Positions 1-11,826 of a DNA stretch of 64,000 nucleotides are shown one piece after another. Location of the stretch: NCBI GenBank assembly GCA_008692225.1, contig VICG01000016.1, forward strand, positions 1,781,501 through 1,845,500, read 5' to 3'. This stretch comes from Monilinia fructicola (lineage: Eukaryota > Ascomycota > Leotiomycetes > Helotiales > Sclerotiniaceae). The first letter of the stretch is position 1, and each line of letters begins with the position of its first letter. The position numbers were made by a program, and so were the translations under genes. Below the pieces are notes generated by a model. It did no database searches, was not told where the DNA came from, and was given only the letters and a program-made list of their open reading frames with translations.

Positions 1-171
1 GATTTCACTCACACCCGAAATCTTAACCCATTGACGTGTATTTGGATTGAATACCATAACGCCCTGATCACCATCTTCCTTTGGCTTCTGTTTCTTCTTC
101 TTCTTCTTCTTTTTCTTCTCCTCCTCCTCCTCAAGATATACATCGGTAAATGGCCAACATGGGAAGCACAT
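1..171 (-). CDS. Partial hypothetical protein, N-terminal 57 codons (cut by window edge)
   Basis: An open frame on the minus strand begins with ATG at 171 and stays open to the window edge. It starts MCFPCWPFTDVYLEEEEE and runs straight into a nine-lysine tract, then a short ordinary stretch containing VMVFNPNTRQW. The Glu-to-Lys switch is encoded by a (CTC)n/(CTT)n run at 91-132. The Cys-rich start followed by a charged stretch resembles small fungal proteins of unknown role; I do not recognise the family. The rest of the gene lies left of the window, so neither function nor intron structure can be given. The alternative is a chance frame through a polypurine tract. The sensible codons after the tract argue mildly against that. 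Confidence 0.5.
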   Translation of the reverse strand, partial: MCFPCWPFTDVYLEEEEEKKKKKKKKKQKPKEDGDQGVMVFNPNTRQWVKISGVSEI

Positions 172-998
172 ATTGAAGCTTAGCCAGGTCTGTTGACTGG
201 TGTTTATAGAGGATATGAAGATTGACAATATGATTGAAGTTGTTTGAAAGAAGAATTTAGATCGGAAGAGTTGCTTGCAGTTGGGAAGAAGTGGATGAGT
301 GTGAATACGATTGGAGACCTAGGATGGCTTGTTCCGGGGAGAAAGAAGTCTTGGATTTTTTTATCAGAGTCTTCGGTTCCAAGATTTGTTGTTCATTGGA
401 AGTGAATTGCAATTGAATAAATTCAGTTGATAGAAAACTACCAATCATAGTCGGAGATGCTCATCATATACCTCCCCAGCTAACACTTCTACGTAGCGAG
501 GTATCCAACAAGGGAACTGTCATTTCAAATACATCGTGTTCCAAGGTTCCTTCTGCTTGTTTCTCTAGGTAATCTTACCATGACTTGATATTCTTTTCAT
601 TCCTCATGGACGGACCATTTGATTGGATATCATGGACGGTAGAACTGCCTTGGTATCCATGGATAGATACATGATGATATCAATTGGACGAAAACAAAGG
701 TGAAATGGAAAGCAGGAGAGGTTTATCAAGAATGTGAGGTGTCATTAGCCACGGTAAAATACCAAAGGATTCCTTAGTATCAAATCCATGAACTTGATAT
801 GAGACGAGCCAACCCTCTCATCCTCTCACCCTCTTACCCTCTTACCCTCTTACCGTCCTATTCTCTCACTATCCCACTCTCTCACCTTTTCATCCTTTCA
901 ACCTTTCCCCTTTTCAACCTTTCAACCTTTCCCCTTCTCATCCTCTCACTCTTCCACCCCCTCACTCTCCATCCTTCGACATATATCCATTACATACT
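172..998. other. Intergenic, 827 bp; polypyrimidine tract
   Basis: No convincing gene. A 63-codon minus-strand frame at 257-448 has no family resemblance. Positions 812-972 are almost pure C/T, built from degenerate CCTCTTAC and CCTTTCAA units. They abut the stop codon of the next gene, so in that transcript's sense this is a polypurine 3' flank. Confidence 0.6.
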
Positions 999-2452
999 CT
1001 AATGAGAATTTGTAGCAATTCTTTTCCAATAATCAAACCAGTCATCCCCAGGTTGTCCCGAAACCTCCTCGTCATCAAAGAATCCTTCTGCTTCCAACTC
1101 TTTCTCCCAATTTATACTAAAAGTTCGTTCCTCTTCTCGGTTATTTAAATATCTTTGATGAGAATCTCTGTCTAGGGACTAGTAAAAAGATACTCATTAG
1201 ATAGGCCACCAGGCGAAGAACAAGATGGGGGTATTTAATAGGTGAGAACAACGATTGATGGAACTACACTCACGTGCATAACCACAACACTACATTTGGA
1301 TGGATTTTTCCACTCTTTGTATCTTGAGTTGACACAAATGATACCGGCCAACATATCCATATAATCACCTTGATTCATGAGACGGTTCCATCCTGGTTTA
1401 GGAGCGTCATCTTTACCTATATGTGGTAATCGATACATCCAAGCTCCATCCAAAAGACTATAGCCCTTATCATGAGGCTCTCGAGTCCTTGCACCTATCT
1501 TCTGGTTATCTTTGATATTGCCTAACGATTTGAGTTGCAATTCATACCTTGTTCTGATGCATTTGTACTTTGAGTATGAAGGGAATTATTGAAAGCTTGA
1601 TTATTCGTTTCTACCTCCTCATCTCCCGCCCTTACAAATGGCCAAGAGGGAGAAGGGAAAATGATACTTTCTGGAGGAATCTTACTATTTCTTGTTTCAT
1701 ATTTGAGAGTGTTAACAAACTCGAGGAATGGTGTATTGAGGTTGAATTTTAGTAAATCAACTCGAGAACCTTGGCCCCAACCATCAATTAAAGTCATTAA
1801 TTGAATGGTGAAATCGTGTCCATCCTTATAATCTTCAACACCAAGTCTTTTTCTTTCTATATCGGCTGCAATAAAACCGGCCTATACAAATTAGTTTTGT
1901 GAGCAAAACTTGCTCGATATAGATCTGATATTAAGAAAGTAAAGGAGAGAACAGAATAGAGGAGAAGAGAACATGGTGAAAACAGACGAAAGTGGAAGGA
2001 GAAAAGAGTGAAAAGAAAACACAGGAGTATGCATATACCTTGAAAGATATAGTTTTCTTCAATATATCCCGATCCTTTCCCAAAAGATCCCGATCCATAA
2101 TCTCTTGATCAATCAGTCTCTCAGCGGATTCCCTGATTTCTTCAATCTTAGGATTTCCAGTCCCTCCAAAGTAATAACGTAAATCTCGACGTAACTCATC
2201 ACCTTCAGCAAAATCCATTGCGGCTTTCTTAACGATTGACTTCAAATCTTCATCCTCTCCCCGTGACATGCCCGTAGCAAATGTCACGTTCATATTTGGG
2301 TCATACATTGAAAGATTCGTTAGCATAGTCGATGAAATACCCTTTGCAATGCCGGTTCCTTCTTTCAAATGACTGAGGATAAGCATTCTCTTGATATCAA
2401 GAGCTGTATGATCAGGCCTCGAAGGAAATTGTGGAGGGGGAGATGAATTCAT
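999..2452 (-). CDS. Conserved-looking fungal hypothetical protein, 382 aa, four exons
   Basis: The exons are 2452-2039, 1881-1548, 1494-1274 and 1178-999, joined at GTATAT, GTATGA and GTGAGT donors with TAG acceptors. They sum to 1149 nt (382 aa plus TAG). The middle intron is only 53 nt and its ends keep frame as ...ASEQ-GARTRE.... The protein has a Pro-rich start (MNSSPPPQFPSRPDH), a helical charged middle with repeated Arg/Glu/Asp, and an acidic, Trp-containing C-terminus ending DDWFDYWKRIATNSH. There is no signal peptide, membrane segment or catalytic motif that I recognise. Even codon quality across all four exons and consistent phases argue that the gene is real. It reads away from TIM23, in the same orientation. 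Function unknown. Confidence 0.72.
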
Positions 2453-3129
2453 GATGGCTATTGTTTCTATTGACTCTTCAAGAATCTTTCAAGAAATCAA
2501 ATCCTTTGAAGTGTTTGAGGATTGAAATAGGGAAGAAATGATATATAGAACAAGCGGAAGGACAACAATACGGCTACTCTCGTAGTATAGTACCTAGTAC
2601 GGATAAACGTAGAATATGATATATTTTGAAATGATCTGATCCCTTTTGATCCCCCCCGTACCCACTAAGTGTCACCATGCTAAATTCCTTGAATGAACTA
2701 CAGTAACATTATCCCATAAGAAGAAGGCAGAACCAAGACAATGCTATTCTGGAAATCAGGGCCAGAACTGAAGACCAAGACAATGCTCTAGTATTCTGAA
2801 GATCAAGACCAAAAATGAAGTTTAAGTGCTCTGTATTACTCCTTTTGATACTACAATGCTCAAATCACCTTGACATCCGTCCAGTACCTTTCCCATCTAT
2901 ATATACATTGACCTTCTTGAGGTAAAGAGGAGAGATGAACCCGCTTATGCAACCCGCGCCAATTAACAAAATCTATTATAATGACAAAGCACGAAACGTG
3001 CTGATACGCCGAAGAAAGTTTGTTATGTTTGAAGCAGTGGAAGATGTTCGATAATTCGCAGATCTTGAAATCATAAGGAGGTCGAAATTTCGTCATTGAA
3101 GGGGGAATTTTGATCGTTATTTCGTTCAT
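2453..3129. other. Intergenic, 677 bp
   Basis: This stretch lies between the 5' end of the 382-aa gene and the 3' end of TIM23 and should hold the promoter of the former. An 89-codon frame at 2860-3129 begins right after the TIM23 stop on the same strand. It has no recognisable features and is best read as TIM23 3' UTR. There is a C7 run near 2653. Confidence 0.5.
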
Positions 3130-3851
3130 TTAAAATACGGCTTTTCTTGCAACCTTGAAGAAAATGTTAGCAAATCAATATTGAAAGAGAATGAAATCAA
3201 GCATCTACTCACTGCCCATGCACCGGCAACTGAAGCCACAATTCCACCTGAAATCATCATAGGTCTAACTCCTCTTGTACTCTTAAATATCATTCCACTC
3301 AGTGCACCAGCAAGAATACTATTCGCAGAATCATGCTTCCCTCGCATATGTCCAATGAAAGAATTAAATCCATTATAAACCATAGCAATAACTCCTGCAG
3401 AGTTTCCTAAGAACGGTCCTCTCCTCGTAACAGCGTTCAGTACTGAGTTCAATCGTAACTTTGGTGGTTGTGTTGTAGATCTCCTTAAACCCTCTTGTAA
3501 CCCCCAGGCACCTCCAACAGTCAATGCCGTCAAATATGTGACACCAGTACCATAACATAAATCATCAGACCAACCCCTCGAAGGTAAAGCCGATTGCGAT
3601 CCAGGAAGATCAGAGAGAGCAGATTCTTCCAGGGATAGATAATCTAAAGTTTGCTGATTTAGACCAGCCATAGGATGTAGCTGTGATGGATCTACAAGCT
3701 CTGGTCCAGTAAGAAAAGAGTTAACATCTTGACCTTCTTGTGGATTGAAGGGTGTAGGTGTAAATGTGTCTGTTGGTGTATTTGAAGTTGATCCGCCACT
3801 AGAATGATCCTTTGATGGCTTTCGCCCCGTCAACTTGTCCCAGAATGACAT
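3130..3851 (-). CDS. TIM23: Mitochondrial import inner membrane translocase subunit TIM23
   Basis: The channel-forming subunit of the presequence translocase moves precursors across or into the mitochondrial inner membrane, together with TIM17, TIM50 and the PAM motor. The exons are 3851-3213 and 3153-3130, with a GTGAGT donor, a GCTAAC branch point and a CAAG acceptor. They give 220 aa, the usual fungal length. Residues 1-95 are a hydrophilic Ser/Thr/Pro/Gln-rich intermembrane-space domain. From about residue 98 come four hydrophobic, Gly-rich PRAT/Tim17-Tim22-Tim23 segments, with the family signatures GGAWGLQEG, RGPFLGNSAG and RGKHDSANSILAG. The last exon adds only VARKAVF. The neighbouring TRM732 gene is divergent, with 514 bp between start codons. 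Identification is firm. Confidence 0.95.
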
Positions 3852-4365
3852 ATTCGAATTTCAGTATGCGAAATGTTGAAGTATTGAATCGAAATCAGCG
3901 AGAGAGTTTGAGAGAGGTTCGTATGTTGGGTTGTTGATTGATAATATGTAAAGATATCAAAATTCTCTCAAAGACTTCAAATGTTCACTTCAAAAATTTA
4001 GTTCCCTCTCAAGATTATGACGATGGTCCGTGCACGGTCCAGCTTAGCTCACGTGAAAGAATATAATTTCTTCTCACAATGTTAACATCCAACATCAAAC
4101 TTTTTATATTTACTTTGGTTGATGACAACAGATACAATACTTTTGTGAGCAAGAGATATCATCAAGTTGTTCATTCTTTTCAGTCTTTCCTAAGAGATGT
4201 CAAACCTCATATAAAAGTTCATTCATCATTGAGGACTGGAGCAACAACAGAGGTGCTGGAAAGAAGTTGAATTCTCCATTGAAATTCTCCATTGAAATAA
4301 TTTCCCCCTCCATACAGTTTCCCCCCACTTGAAGCGAGGATTGATTGTATGCCAACCACTTCAAC
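3852..4365. promoter_or_regulatory. Divergent promoter region TIM23 / TRM732
   Basis: 514 bp separate the two start codons and must serve both genes. I see AT-rich stretches near 3940-4010 and the partial inverted repeat GGTCCGTGCACGGTCC at 4025-4040. No specific factor site can be named with confidence. Confidence 0.45.
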
Positions 4366-7300
4366 ATGTCGTCAACAGTATCAAATACTGAACCTCCTAC
4401 TGATGAACGACTTTTACCCAAATGGATTGAGAGTCAACCGGAATCAATTCAGTTACAGTAAAGTTCTTCAATACTCTATATAATCATCATCATCACTAAT
4501 TCACCGTTTCAGCCTTACCAGAAGTAACCTCGATGATTTCTTTGAGAAAGCAGCTCAACCTAGACATGTGAGGATTTTACTACTGTATATTTTGATGTCG
4601 ATATCCTTTTACTCTCCTCTTTTCCTGAGTGTTAAAATCTTCCTCGGAATTGGATTTTGATTCGGAATTCAACTTGGTTTTATGTTCAATTATATTTCTA
4701 TCTTGAACCTCTCGTTCACCATTTGAGTTTAACCTATATCAATGTTCAAGTCATCTTTGATATTCAACTTTATTTCAATAATCGACTCCCTTTAATTATT
4801 TCAGTCTCTGTCAATGTTCAAGTCCCCCTGAATATTCAACTTGATTTGAATATTCTACCGCCTTTCAACATTTAACTCTATTTCAACCTTGTACTAACAA
4901 CCTGACTGATAGGCTTCCGGAAATGCATGCATTAAATTGTGTTATTTTATCGAACAGTGTAAATCATCGAACGTCGCATCTCTCAAGGAAATCGCCTACT
5001 CAGAAAAGACTTGCCTAGACTTATTCAATTTCTATTTAGAATGGAATGAGAAGAATCAGCATCGATCAATGCGTCAAGTTTTAGATTTACTAACTTCTTT
5101 ACTCAATACTCATCCAAATCCTGCTTCTGCTTCATCTTTGGTGATTATCATCGTACAAAGATTACTCTCAGTAATCAGTCATCAAGCATCACAACCATTG
5201 GTCAAACCAGCTTTCAAAATCTTGGAACATTTGGTAGGTAAAGGTATAATTAGTATTGATAATCTAGCTGAATTCAAAAATGAATCAACTGAATTATATA
5301 CTACCACTTCTATCAGCAAAGGCGTTTTACCGAACTCCACAATTGATGGTATAGTTTCAGAGACATTTCATTGGATGAACCTTCAAGATGTTTCTCCTTC
5401 AGCTGGAAAGTTCTTGGTATCCCTTTTTAAAGTATCAAAGAATCTTTCTACTGAAGTCGAAAATGATGAAGGTAAAGTTCATACTAGATTATGGCAACGA
5501 TGGATTAGTGAAGGTCTTGAAAAAAATCCTGATGCTCTTGAGAATATTAAGAACTATCTTCTTCCACCTCTTTTTAAACTCGATCGTATTGGTTCTTTAT
5601 CATTTCTACAAGATCTCAATCAGAAAGGACCTTTAGATGTTCAAGGTCAAAATATGGAATCTGAATCACTCGTTCATTTATCGGCAATAGAAGTTGGAAA
5701 GAAAGCTGGTCTTGTTGAAGATTCTAGTAAGTATTCTTCCAAATTCATATAATAAAGATATTAATCATAATAGATACAATCTCCTTTCTGAAACCACAAA
5801 AGAAGAATACAGGATGTATCATTCTACATGAAGATACAATTAGTCCATTGTTAAAACATCCTTCTGATACAGTTCGATCTTTAGCATTCTCAGTCTTGGT
5901 ATCATCAGCATCATCAACTCGACCATTTAGTCCTGCTGCACTTAACTTTCTACAGGAAAATATGGCTCATCTTTACGCTGATACTGATGCAAAGTTTCGT
6001 AATGATGTTTTGAGCAATACTAAACATATGATAGAACGTATCAAAGGTGCAACAGCTTACCTAGTTCGGGAGATTGATCGTATGATTATTCAAGGTCGTC
6101 AGACTGATTGTTCGGATGCTCAACAGTTACTTGGAAAGCATGAGAAGTTTCTTACATGGTTCTTGGGATTCTTACTAGGAGAACTTGTACCAACAGCATC
6201 TTATCAACGACATATTACATCCTTGCGAGCAATTTCCTTGTTATTAAGATCAGAATTACAAGAGAATTCATTTGAGGTTCAAAAGGTCACTACACCTGAT
6301 TCTACTACTTGGGCTCATACATTGAGAGTATTCAATCAAGAATCAATGAGACTTATTCTCGATCTTCTCATGGATCCATTTGAGGATGTAAGAAGTGGAG
6401 CTACTGCAATTCTGAAATTGGCTAGTCCTCATAACTTCCAATCCACAAAGTGTCAAGGTCCTACAGATTTCAATATTTTAATGGAGTTTATTCATCGTGC
6501 CGAAGATTTCTCAAAACGTACCGGTCGAGCAGATTATGCTGATGGAGTTGCAAGATCCTACCAAATTCTTTATGGCCTTTTGGATCCAAACAACGGCCGC
6601 TTAAACTTGGTAGAGAATCTCATAGATGGATTAGAGAAAAAGGTCATAATCGCCCAGAAGGATTTGGGACAGGCTGTTCTTATTGCTCCGATTCATAGTG
6701 ACTTTTCAACAATAAGGTATACACCCCTTGATCCTTGATATCTGTTAAGTGTTAGACTAACTTGAATAAAGTTACATTTGGGAAGAGATCGATTTCTCAC
6801 GGAATGATTCTGAAGATGATGAATTCTCTAGAATTCGAAAAGAATGGGAAGAATTACAAAGTCGCATCATTACGAGTTGTTCCAGTATCTGGGATGCTGT
6901 AAAAGATATACTTTGCAATGACTCACCAGAAGGTCACATACCGGAAGATGTTGACGATGACGAATCTATTGATACCAAAGATGTTTTAAGTTACAGTTTC
7001 AGGGCAATCCATGAATCAAGGTAAAGTAATCTTTCCTTTGACTGAGTTATAGGTAGCTAATTAGTATTTAGTAACCTGATGAGAACTGTTGTAACGAAAG
7101 CAAAAGACCTTCGTCATGATGGATCTTCAGTGATGAGCTCCGAACTATTTACAAAAGTAGGAAACTTAACTTTCCAACAACTTTCTAACCTCCGACATCG
7201 TGGTGCATTTTCTACTGTCTCATTGACGTTTGCTAAATGTTGCCAAATTTCACAATATCTTGCTTCAAGTGAGTTACTTGATGTCTGGTATAAGGTATTC

Positions 7301-9875
7301 ATTCCATTCTCTTCCTCGTATCTATCACTAAACTAACATTTAAGGGTGCCCTACAATGTATTTTTGAGCAAGCTTCCACTACAAGAAGATCCGCAGGAAT
7401 TCCAGCACTTATCACTGGATTATTATCCGCAAATGGTAAAGGTCCAGCTTTTGAAGATGTAATGATGGAATTAAAATCTTTGGCAAGACGACCTGTAACT
7501 TTATCCGAGACGGATGAAACCAATTTACCTCAAGTACATGCAATGAATTGTGTAAAGGAGATTTTCAAAAGTTCCACCTTAGGGAAGAGATCGGATAAGC
7601 ATATCCCGGACTGTTTACAGCTTGCTGCAGATAGTTTAACCTCAGATATGTATGTCCCCAATATCTATAATCTATATTCATGCTAACGAAATTTAAATAG
7701 CTGGGCCATCAGAAATTGTGGTTTATTACTTTTGAGAAGTCTTATCGATTGTTTATTTGGCACAAATGAAAATAAAGCATCAATTGAAGCAGGATGGGAT
7801 GGTCGATCAACCAAGCTCTCATATGAGAAATATCCAGAATTACCAGAGATATTATTGAAGCTCTTAGATCAGGAGACTTCAGGAATCGAAGATACTAATA
7901 CACCAGCGATTGGTTCAATCGAATCAGTCTTTCCAGCTTTAGATATCATTCGTCGTGCTGGTCCACCAATTATGCTTCGAAAAGAAATCAAGGAAAAGGT
8001 TTCTTTACATTTAGGAAGTAAATTCTGGCATACTAGGGAATTAGCTGCTCGTACCATGTGTACCTTTATGCTGAATGATGGGTGGTTACTTGATTTGGAG
8101 AATCTACTCAAAATATCTGATCCGTCTTTAAATTATACTCATGGAGTTTTGATGACGATCAATTTTGTATTGGAACGACGTCTTTCAGTATTTTCTAGTC
8201 CTCCTAGTAAGTTTTCATCATGCTTAATTGTTCCAATATGCTAAAAGATAAAATAGGCATTCAAGATCTCATCATTCTTAAAGACAAAATTGAACTATTG
8301 AGTCATCTTGGTAAATGTCCTGAGACTTTGGCAACTTATATCGATTTCAAAAACCTCATTTATCAAATCTTACTTGATCTTCCTCAATCTACTTTGAGTA
8401 TGGATGATAGAGAGAAACTCATCAATAACTATGACTCACAAAACATGTTATTGAGTAGAGATGGTACCTATTCAAAAGTCAACAGTGATTTATCTTACGA
8501 GAAATCTCGTGTGGGTGGTGCTTTACTACATCAAGCAACTTCTCGAGAAGCTGTTTATATTTCTGGATTAACTAAGGATATTCAAGGACTTAAGAAAGCT
8601 TTGAATGATTGTTGTGAGGTGGATCTCGATACAGCTTCAACATCATTGGAATGTGTATTACAAGCCTGGAGAAATCACAATACAACTGTATTGGAAGCAT
8701 TGTTGGATGCAGTCATTATAAGTCCAACGGACTTACAAAATATTGGGCCTACCGCCATTGATCAATATTCCAAAATGCTTAGTAGCATTGAAGAATGTGA
8801 TTTGGATCAATATATACTGGATATTGGGGAAATCGCTCATTTCATTGGTTCTCAAGGTGAAAAATCAGGACCACATCTATCTCATGCATTGATGAGAACA
8901 AGTGGAACATTTCTACTGTTCAATTGGTTAAAATCCAAAGGGAATGATAGCATCAAAATAAATTTTATGGGAAGAGCAGAAACTATGAGCGAAGCTGGCA
9001 AATCATATAATGTGAGTATTTTCTTTTCCTCTTCCTTTTCTTTCAATTCTAACCTTTTCTAGGATTTTGATACTCGTTATGCTTCCGTAAAAGGTCTATC
9101 TTATTTCTTTTCCTGCCTACCTGGTGAATTCAAATGGAATTCAGAAATACTTCCATGTCTCATCACTCTCTATGATACTCTCAATGATGATGATGATGAA
9201 GTTCGTGAACTTGGAGCAGAGATTGTGTCATCAATAGTAGGCAAATCTTTAATCCCTCTTGCTGCGTGCGAGGAGTTTGCAGAATGGCTTAGACTCAAAT
9301 ATCCACAAGATCAAATGTTTGGTTGGAACATAATTTGTCGGATTACAGGAAGTGAAGAGTTCATATTCCATGGATCATATGCTGGATTGTCTTCTCCCGA
9401 AGATCAGATTTCATCGGCAATGAAACAAGATGATGCTCTTTTTGTCGAAGAAGAACAAAATCTGTTCATTGATGAAGTTAGAGAGGTTAAACTTTGGAGT
9501 AATATTCTTTCAAGAGAATTCAAGCTCATGGAAGATAACGAATCCGGAGAAGAATACTGGCAACAATACAGTCATCTTTCCAATTGGATCTTGAAAGCAA
9601 TTCGAAAGTTAAACATACTTATGGAAAAGATTGATGGCCCTTTTGGATGGACATCAAAACCAAGTATGTTTGCAACTTGTATAAGAATACTCTTAGGTGC
9701 AAATGTTCTTACTGAGGGAAATACTCTCCCCGAGAGTATATCACGAATTCTCCGTCAAAAAGAGATTACTGAAGAATTGAACATTTTCAAAACTCTTGGA
9801 GAGAAGAACAATCTTCATCCTAGTCTTCTCTCAAGAGTCATCGAGAATGAAACTTCACTTCTTAATAGGAGATAA
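4366..9875 (+). CDS. TRM732: TRM732/THADA-family protein (DUF2428), partner of the Trm7 tRNA 2'-O-methyltransferase
   Basis: In yeast, Trm732 binds Trm7 and directs 2'-O-methylation of nucleotide 32 in the tRNA anticodon loop; the human homologue is THADA. Ten exons are inferred: 4366-4457, 4513-4567, 4913-5726, 5813-6716, 6772-7020, 7072-7294, 7345-7649, 7701-8206, 8257-9011 and 9063-9875. They total 4716 nt, or 1571 aa, about the family's size. All junctions keep frame. The DUF2428 core is clear at exons 6-8: NLTFQQLSNLRHRGAFSTVS followed by WAIRNCGLLLLRSLIDCLFG. The rest is HEAT/ARM-like helical repeat, as expected for a scaffold without catalytic residues. The N-terminal match SGNACIKLCYFIEQC after intron 2 supports the long 345-nt intron, which has a GTACTAAC branch point. 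Identity of the family is firm. The first two small exons are less certain. Confidence 0.9.
4568..4912 (+). other. Long intron 2 of TRM732 with degenerate repeats
   Basis: This 345-nt intron is several times longer than its neighbours (46-86 nt). It is filled with irregular copies of TATTCAACTT, ATGTTCAAGTC and TTTCAATA-like units between 4660 and 4890. It ends with a textbook GTACTAAC branch point and GATAG acceptor. Confidence 0.7.
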
Positions 9876-10374
9876 CGAGGCTTTACATTAGCCTTGGATT
9901 TATATCGTCTGATCTACAGAGATTGAAAGAGGTTGATAGAGATTGACAACAATTGATAGTATGTAAACAAACAAACAAACAAACAAACAACAGTTCAAGG
10001 CAAATTTCTTCAGAATATCACACATCAAAATCAATTTGAGTCTACAAGCTTTCAATACTCAAACTTCTTTTATTATTGTTTCTCAACAACTCACAAGAAT
10101 TGACTAGTATTATCAACTACTAGGTACGATCATATCTGTACGTTTCCTAAGTATATCCTCTTAATATCCATATCCATATCTAAAAATTCTTACTGATCTC
10201 TCCAAAGTTTTCAATCAGCTTGATTCTCCATCAAATACACCATCACATTCAGCATCGCAGTCACCATCGCATTCACCCTGCAATCCATCAAACCATTCAC
10301 CAAACGCAAATATCATTTGATATCTCCAAGGCTACCTACACCTTCCCATACGATTCTTATTCGTCAACTACATT

Positions 10375-10512
10375 ATGCAGAAAAATCAAATTATTGCAAT
10401 GCTCCTCAGCTTTGTATTTGTCCTTATGTTTGTTATGATCTTCATCACTATGAGACTTGTTAATGTTTTTGTATGTAATTCTTCACTCATTCGTAATTAT
10501 TCACCTGTTTAA
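10375..10512 (+). CDS. Possible 45-aa single-pass membrane microprotein
   Basis: An ATG-to-TAA frame of 46 codons encodes a short polar start (MQKNQ) followed by one uninterrupted hydrophobic segment of about 28 residues, rich in Met, Phe, Val, Ile and Leu, and a polar tail ending NYSPV. This is the profile of a small tail-anchored or single-span protein. It lies in a 1.95-kb gap with no other gene. The start is preceded by CATT, not a strong fungal context. A chance AT-rich frame also yields hydrophobic codons, so this is tentative. Confidence 0.25.
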   Translation: MQKNQIIAMLLSFVFVLMFVMIFITMRLVNVFVCNSSLIRNYSPV

Positions 10513-11547
10513 ATTACATTTGTCTTGAACCCTTCATACAATCAGTCTGGATATTTTTCAATGCAGGAATTAACTTCTACGTACTTAGCTAACATTTTAC
10601 AATACCAGGCTCATAAAATGTATATATCAACCCAAAAACTCCCCAGAAGCTTCTCAAAACCTATCATGATTCTACCATTTCGAAATACTTCTCGACAAAA
10701 AGCGCACAGCTGACAAATGTCTTTAGTTCCGATGCGAAGTCAAGTCTCAGAGCAGATCGAGCACTCGATGGTGATGATGGTGCTGATGGTGCAACAGAAC
10801 CTGCCTCCACCACAGTCTGAGATTTATATCTGAATCTTTGGACTGGAGACATATCCAACACATAACCATATACGACTGAGATCAAACATTCAATCATGAT
10901 TGGGAATCATGGTTACAGAAGGAATGATTTGGCTATTATTTCAATGGATTGGTCTGGGTAATATTCATCAATTGCATGGCATATCTGTGCTAAATTTGAG
11001 TATGGAATGTGATGGATATGGATACACTGAGAGGCGTGGATAAAGTTGAGAGATATGGATAAGCTGAGAGAGAAATGAAAGACTTATCACTAAGAAAACA
11101 ATCACAGGTGACCTCAGGATCCAACACCACCATTGCATCACTCAAGACCTCCGTTCATCTCTCCAACCAAGATGAGAACTTCAACCATCGAATTATATGG
11201 TTATCGAGGTACAATCGAATTGGATTTGATATTCCACATCCTACCGGATATTCAACTCAATCCCACATCTTGGATTAAATCAAATAAATAAACTCTCACA
11301 AGTGTGATATCTTACTCAGTCCTACGTCCATCTATATCTCTTTTCCTCATGACACCGATATGACCCAAATCTCATTTTTGTCGTACTATTAGTTAGTCTT
11401 CATGTCACAACTTTCATCATGGATCACTTCAAAAGGGAATATCTCACAGGGAACATCTCACATCCAGAACCCCCCTTTTCATCAAGATATTTCATGCGAT
11501 CTTCTATTTGAAAGGTGTACTTAAGTCTTGTAGCTTGAAGTAAGCGT

Positions 11548-11670
11548 GGCTACCAGTTGTGCCACCTGCGCCAACTATGCTACCTCCTCCAGTTATGCTA
11601 CCTGCTCCAGCTATGCCCCCTGCTCCAGTTGTATTGCCTACACCAGTTATAATGCCTACTCGAGTTGAAT
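11548..11670. repeat. 18-bp minisatellite, about 6-7 degenerate units
   Basis: Units of the form CCTGCTCCAGTTATGCTA recur with substitutions from about 11548 to 11670. Because 18 is a multiple of three, the frame starting CTA CCA GTT stays open as a Pro/Met/Val/Ala repeat (LPAPVMLPAPAMPPAP-like). An in-frame TAA lies just upstream and there is no ATG at its head. Confidence 0.7.
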
Positions 11671-11826
11671 TGGAATGATATCAAACTTCTTACCTCAAAT
11701 CAATTCTCAACAATAAATACAAAACTCAAATGACAAAACCGATGTTCATAAATCGATATTCATTAGGTATCTCAATCACTCTCGAGTATTTCAAACAACG
11801 TCGAACCTCAAGCATCTCAATCACTC

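Larger units (their letters stand above)
9876..11826. other. Intergenic, 1.95 kb, convergent TRM732 / tafazzin 3' ends
   Basis: Contents are a (CAAA)n microsatellite at 9966-9989, a degenerate CATCGCATTCAC region at 10220-10310, one small hydrophobic frame (10375-10512, listed separately), and an 18-bp minisatellite at 11548-11670 (listed separately). A 77-codon minus frame at 10664-10897 and a 67-codon plus frame at 11075-11278 show no family likeness, and I do not call them genes. Confidence 0.5.

Noticed and set aside
2860..3129. 89-codon frame directly after the TIM23 stop
   Set aside because: Same strand, inside the expected 3' UTR, with no conserved features.
4366..9875. ECM29-type proteasome scaffold
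   Set aside because: The first impression of HEAT repeats fits ECM29, but NLRHRGAFSTVS and RNCGLLLLRSLIDCLFG are DUF2428 (TRM732/THADA) signatures.
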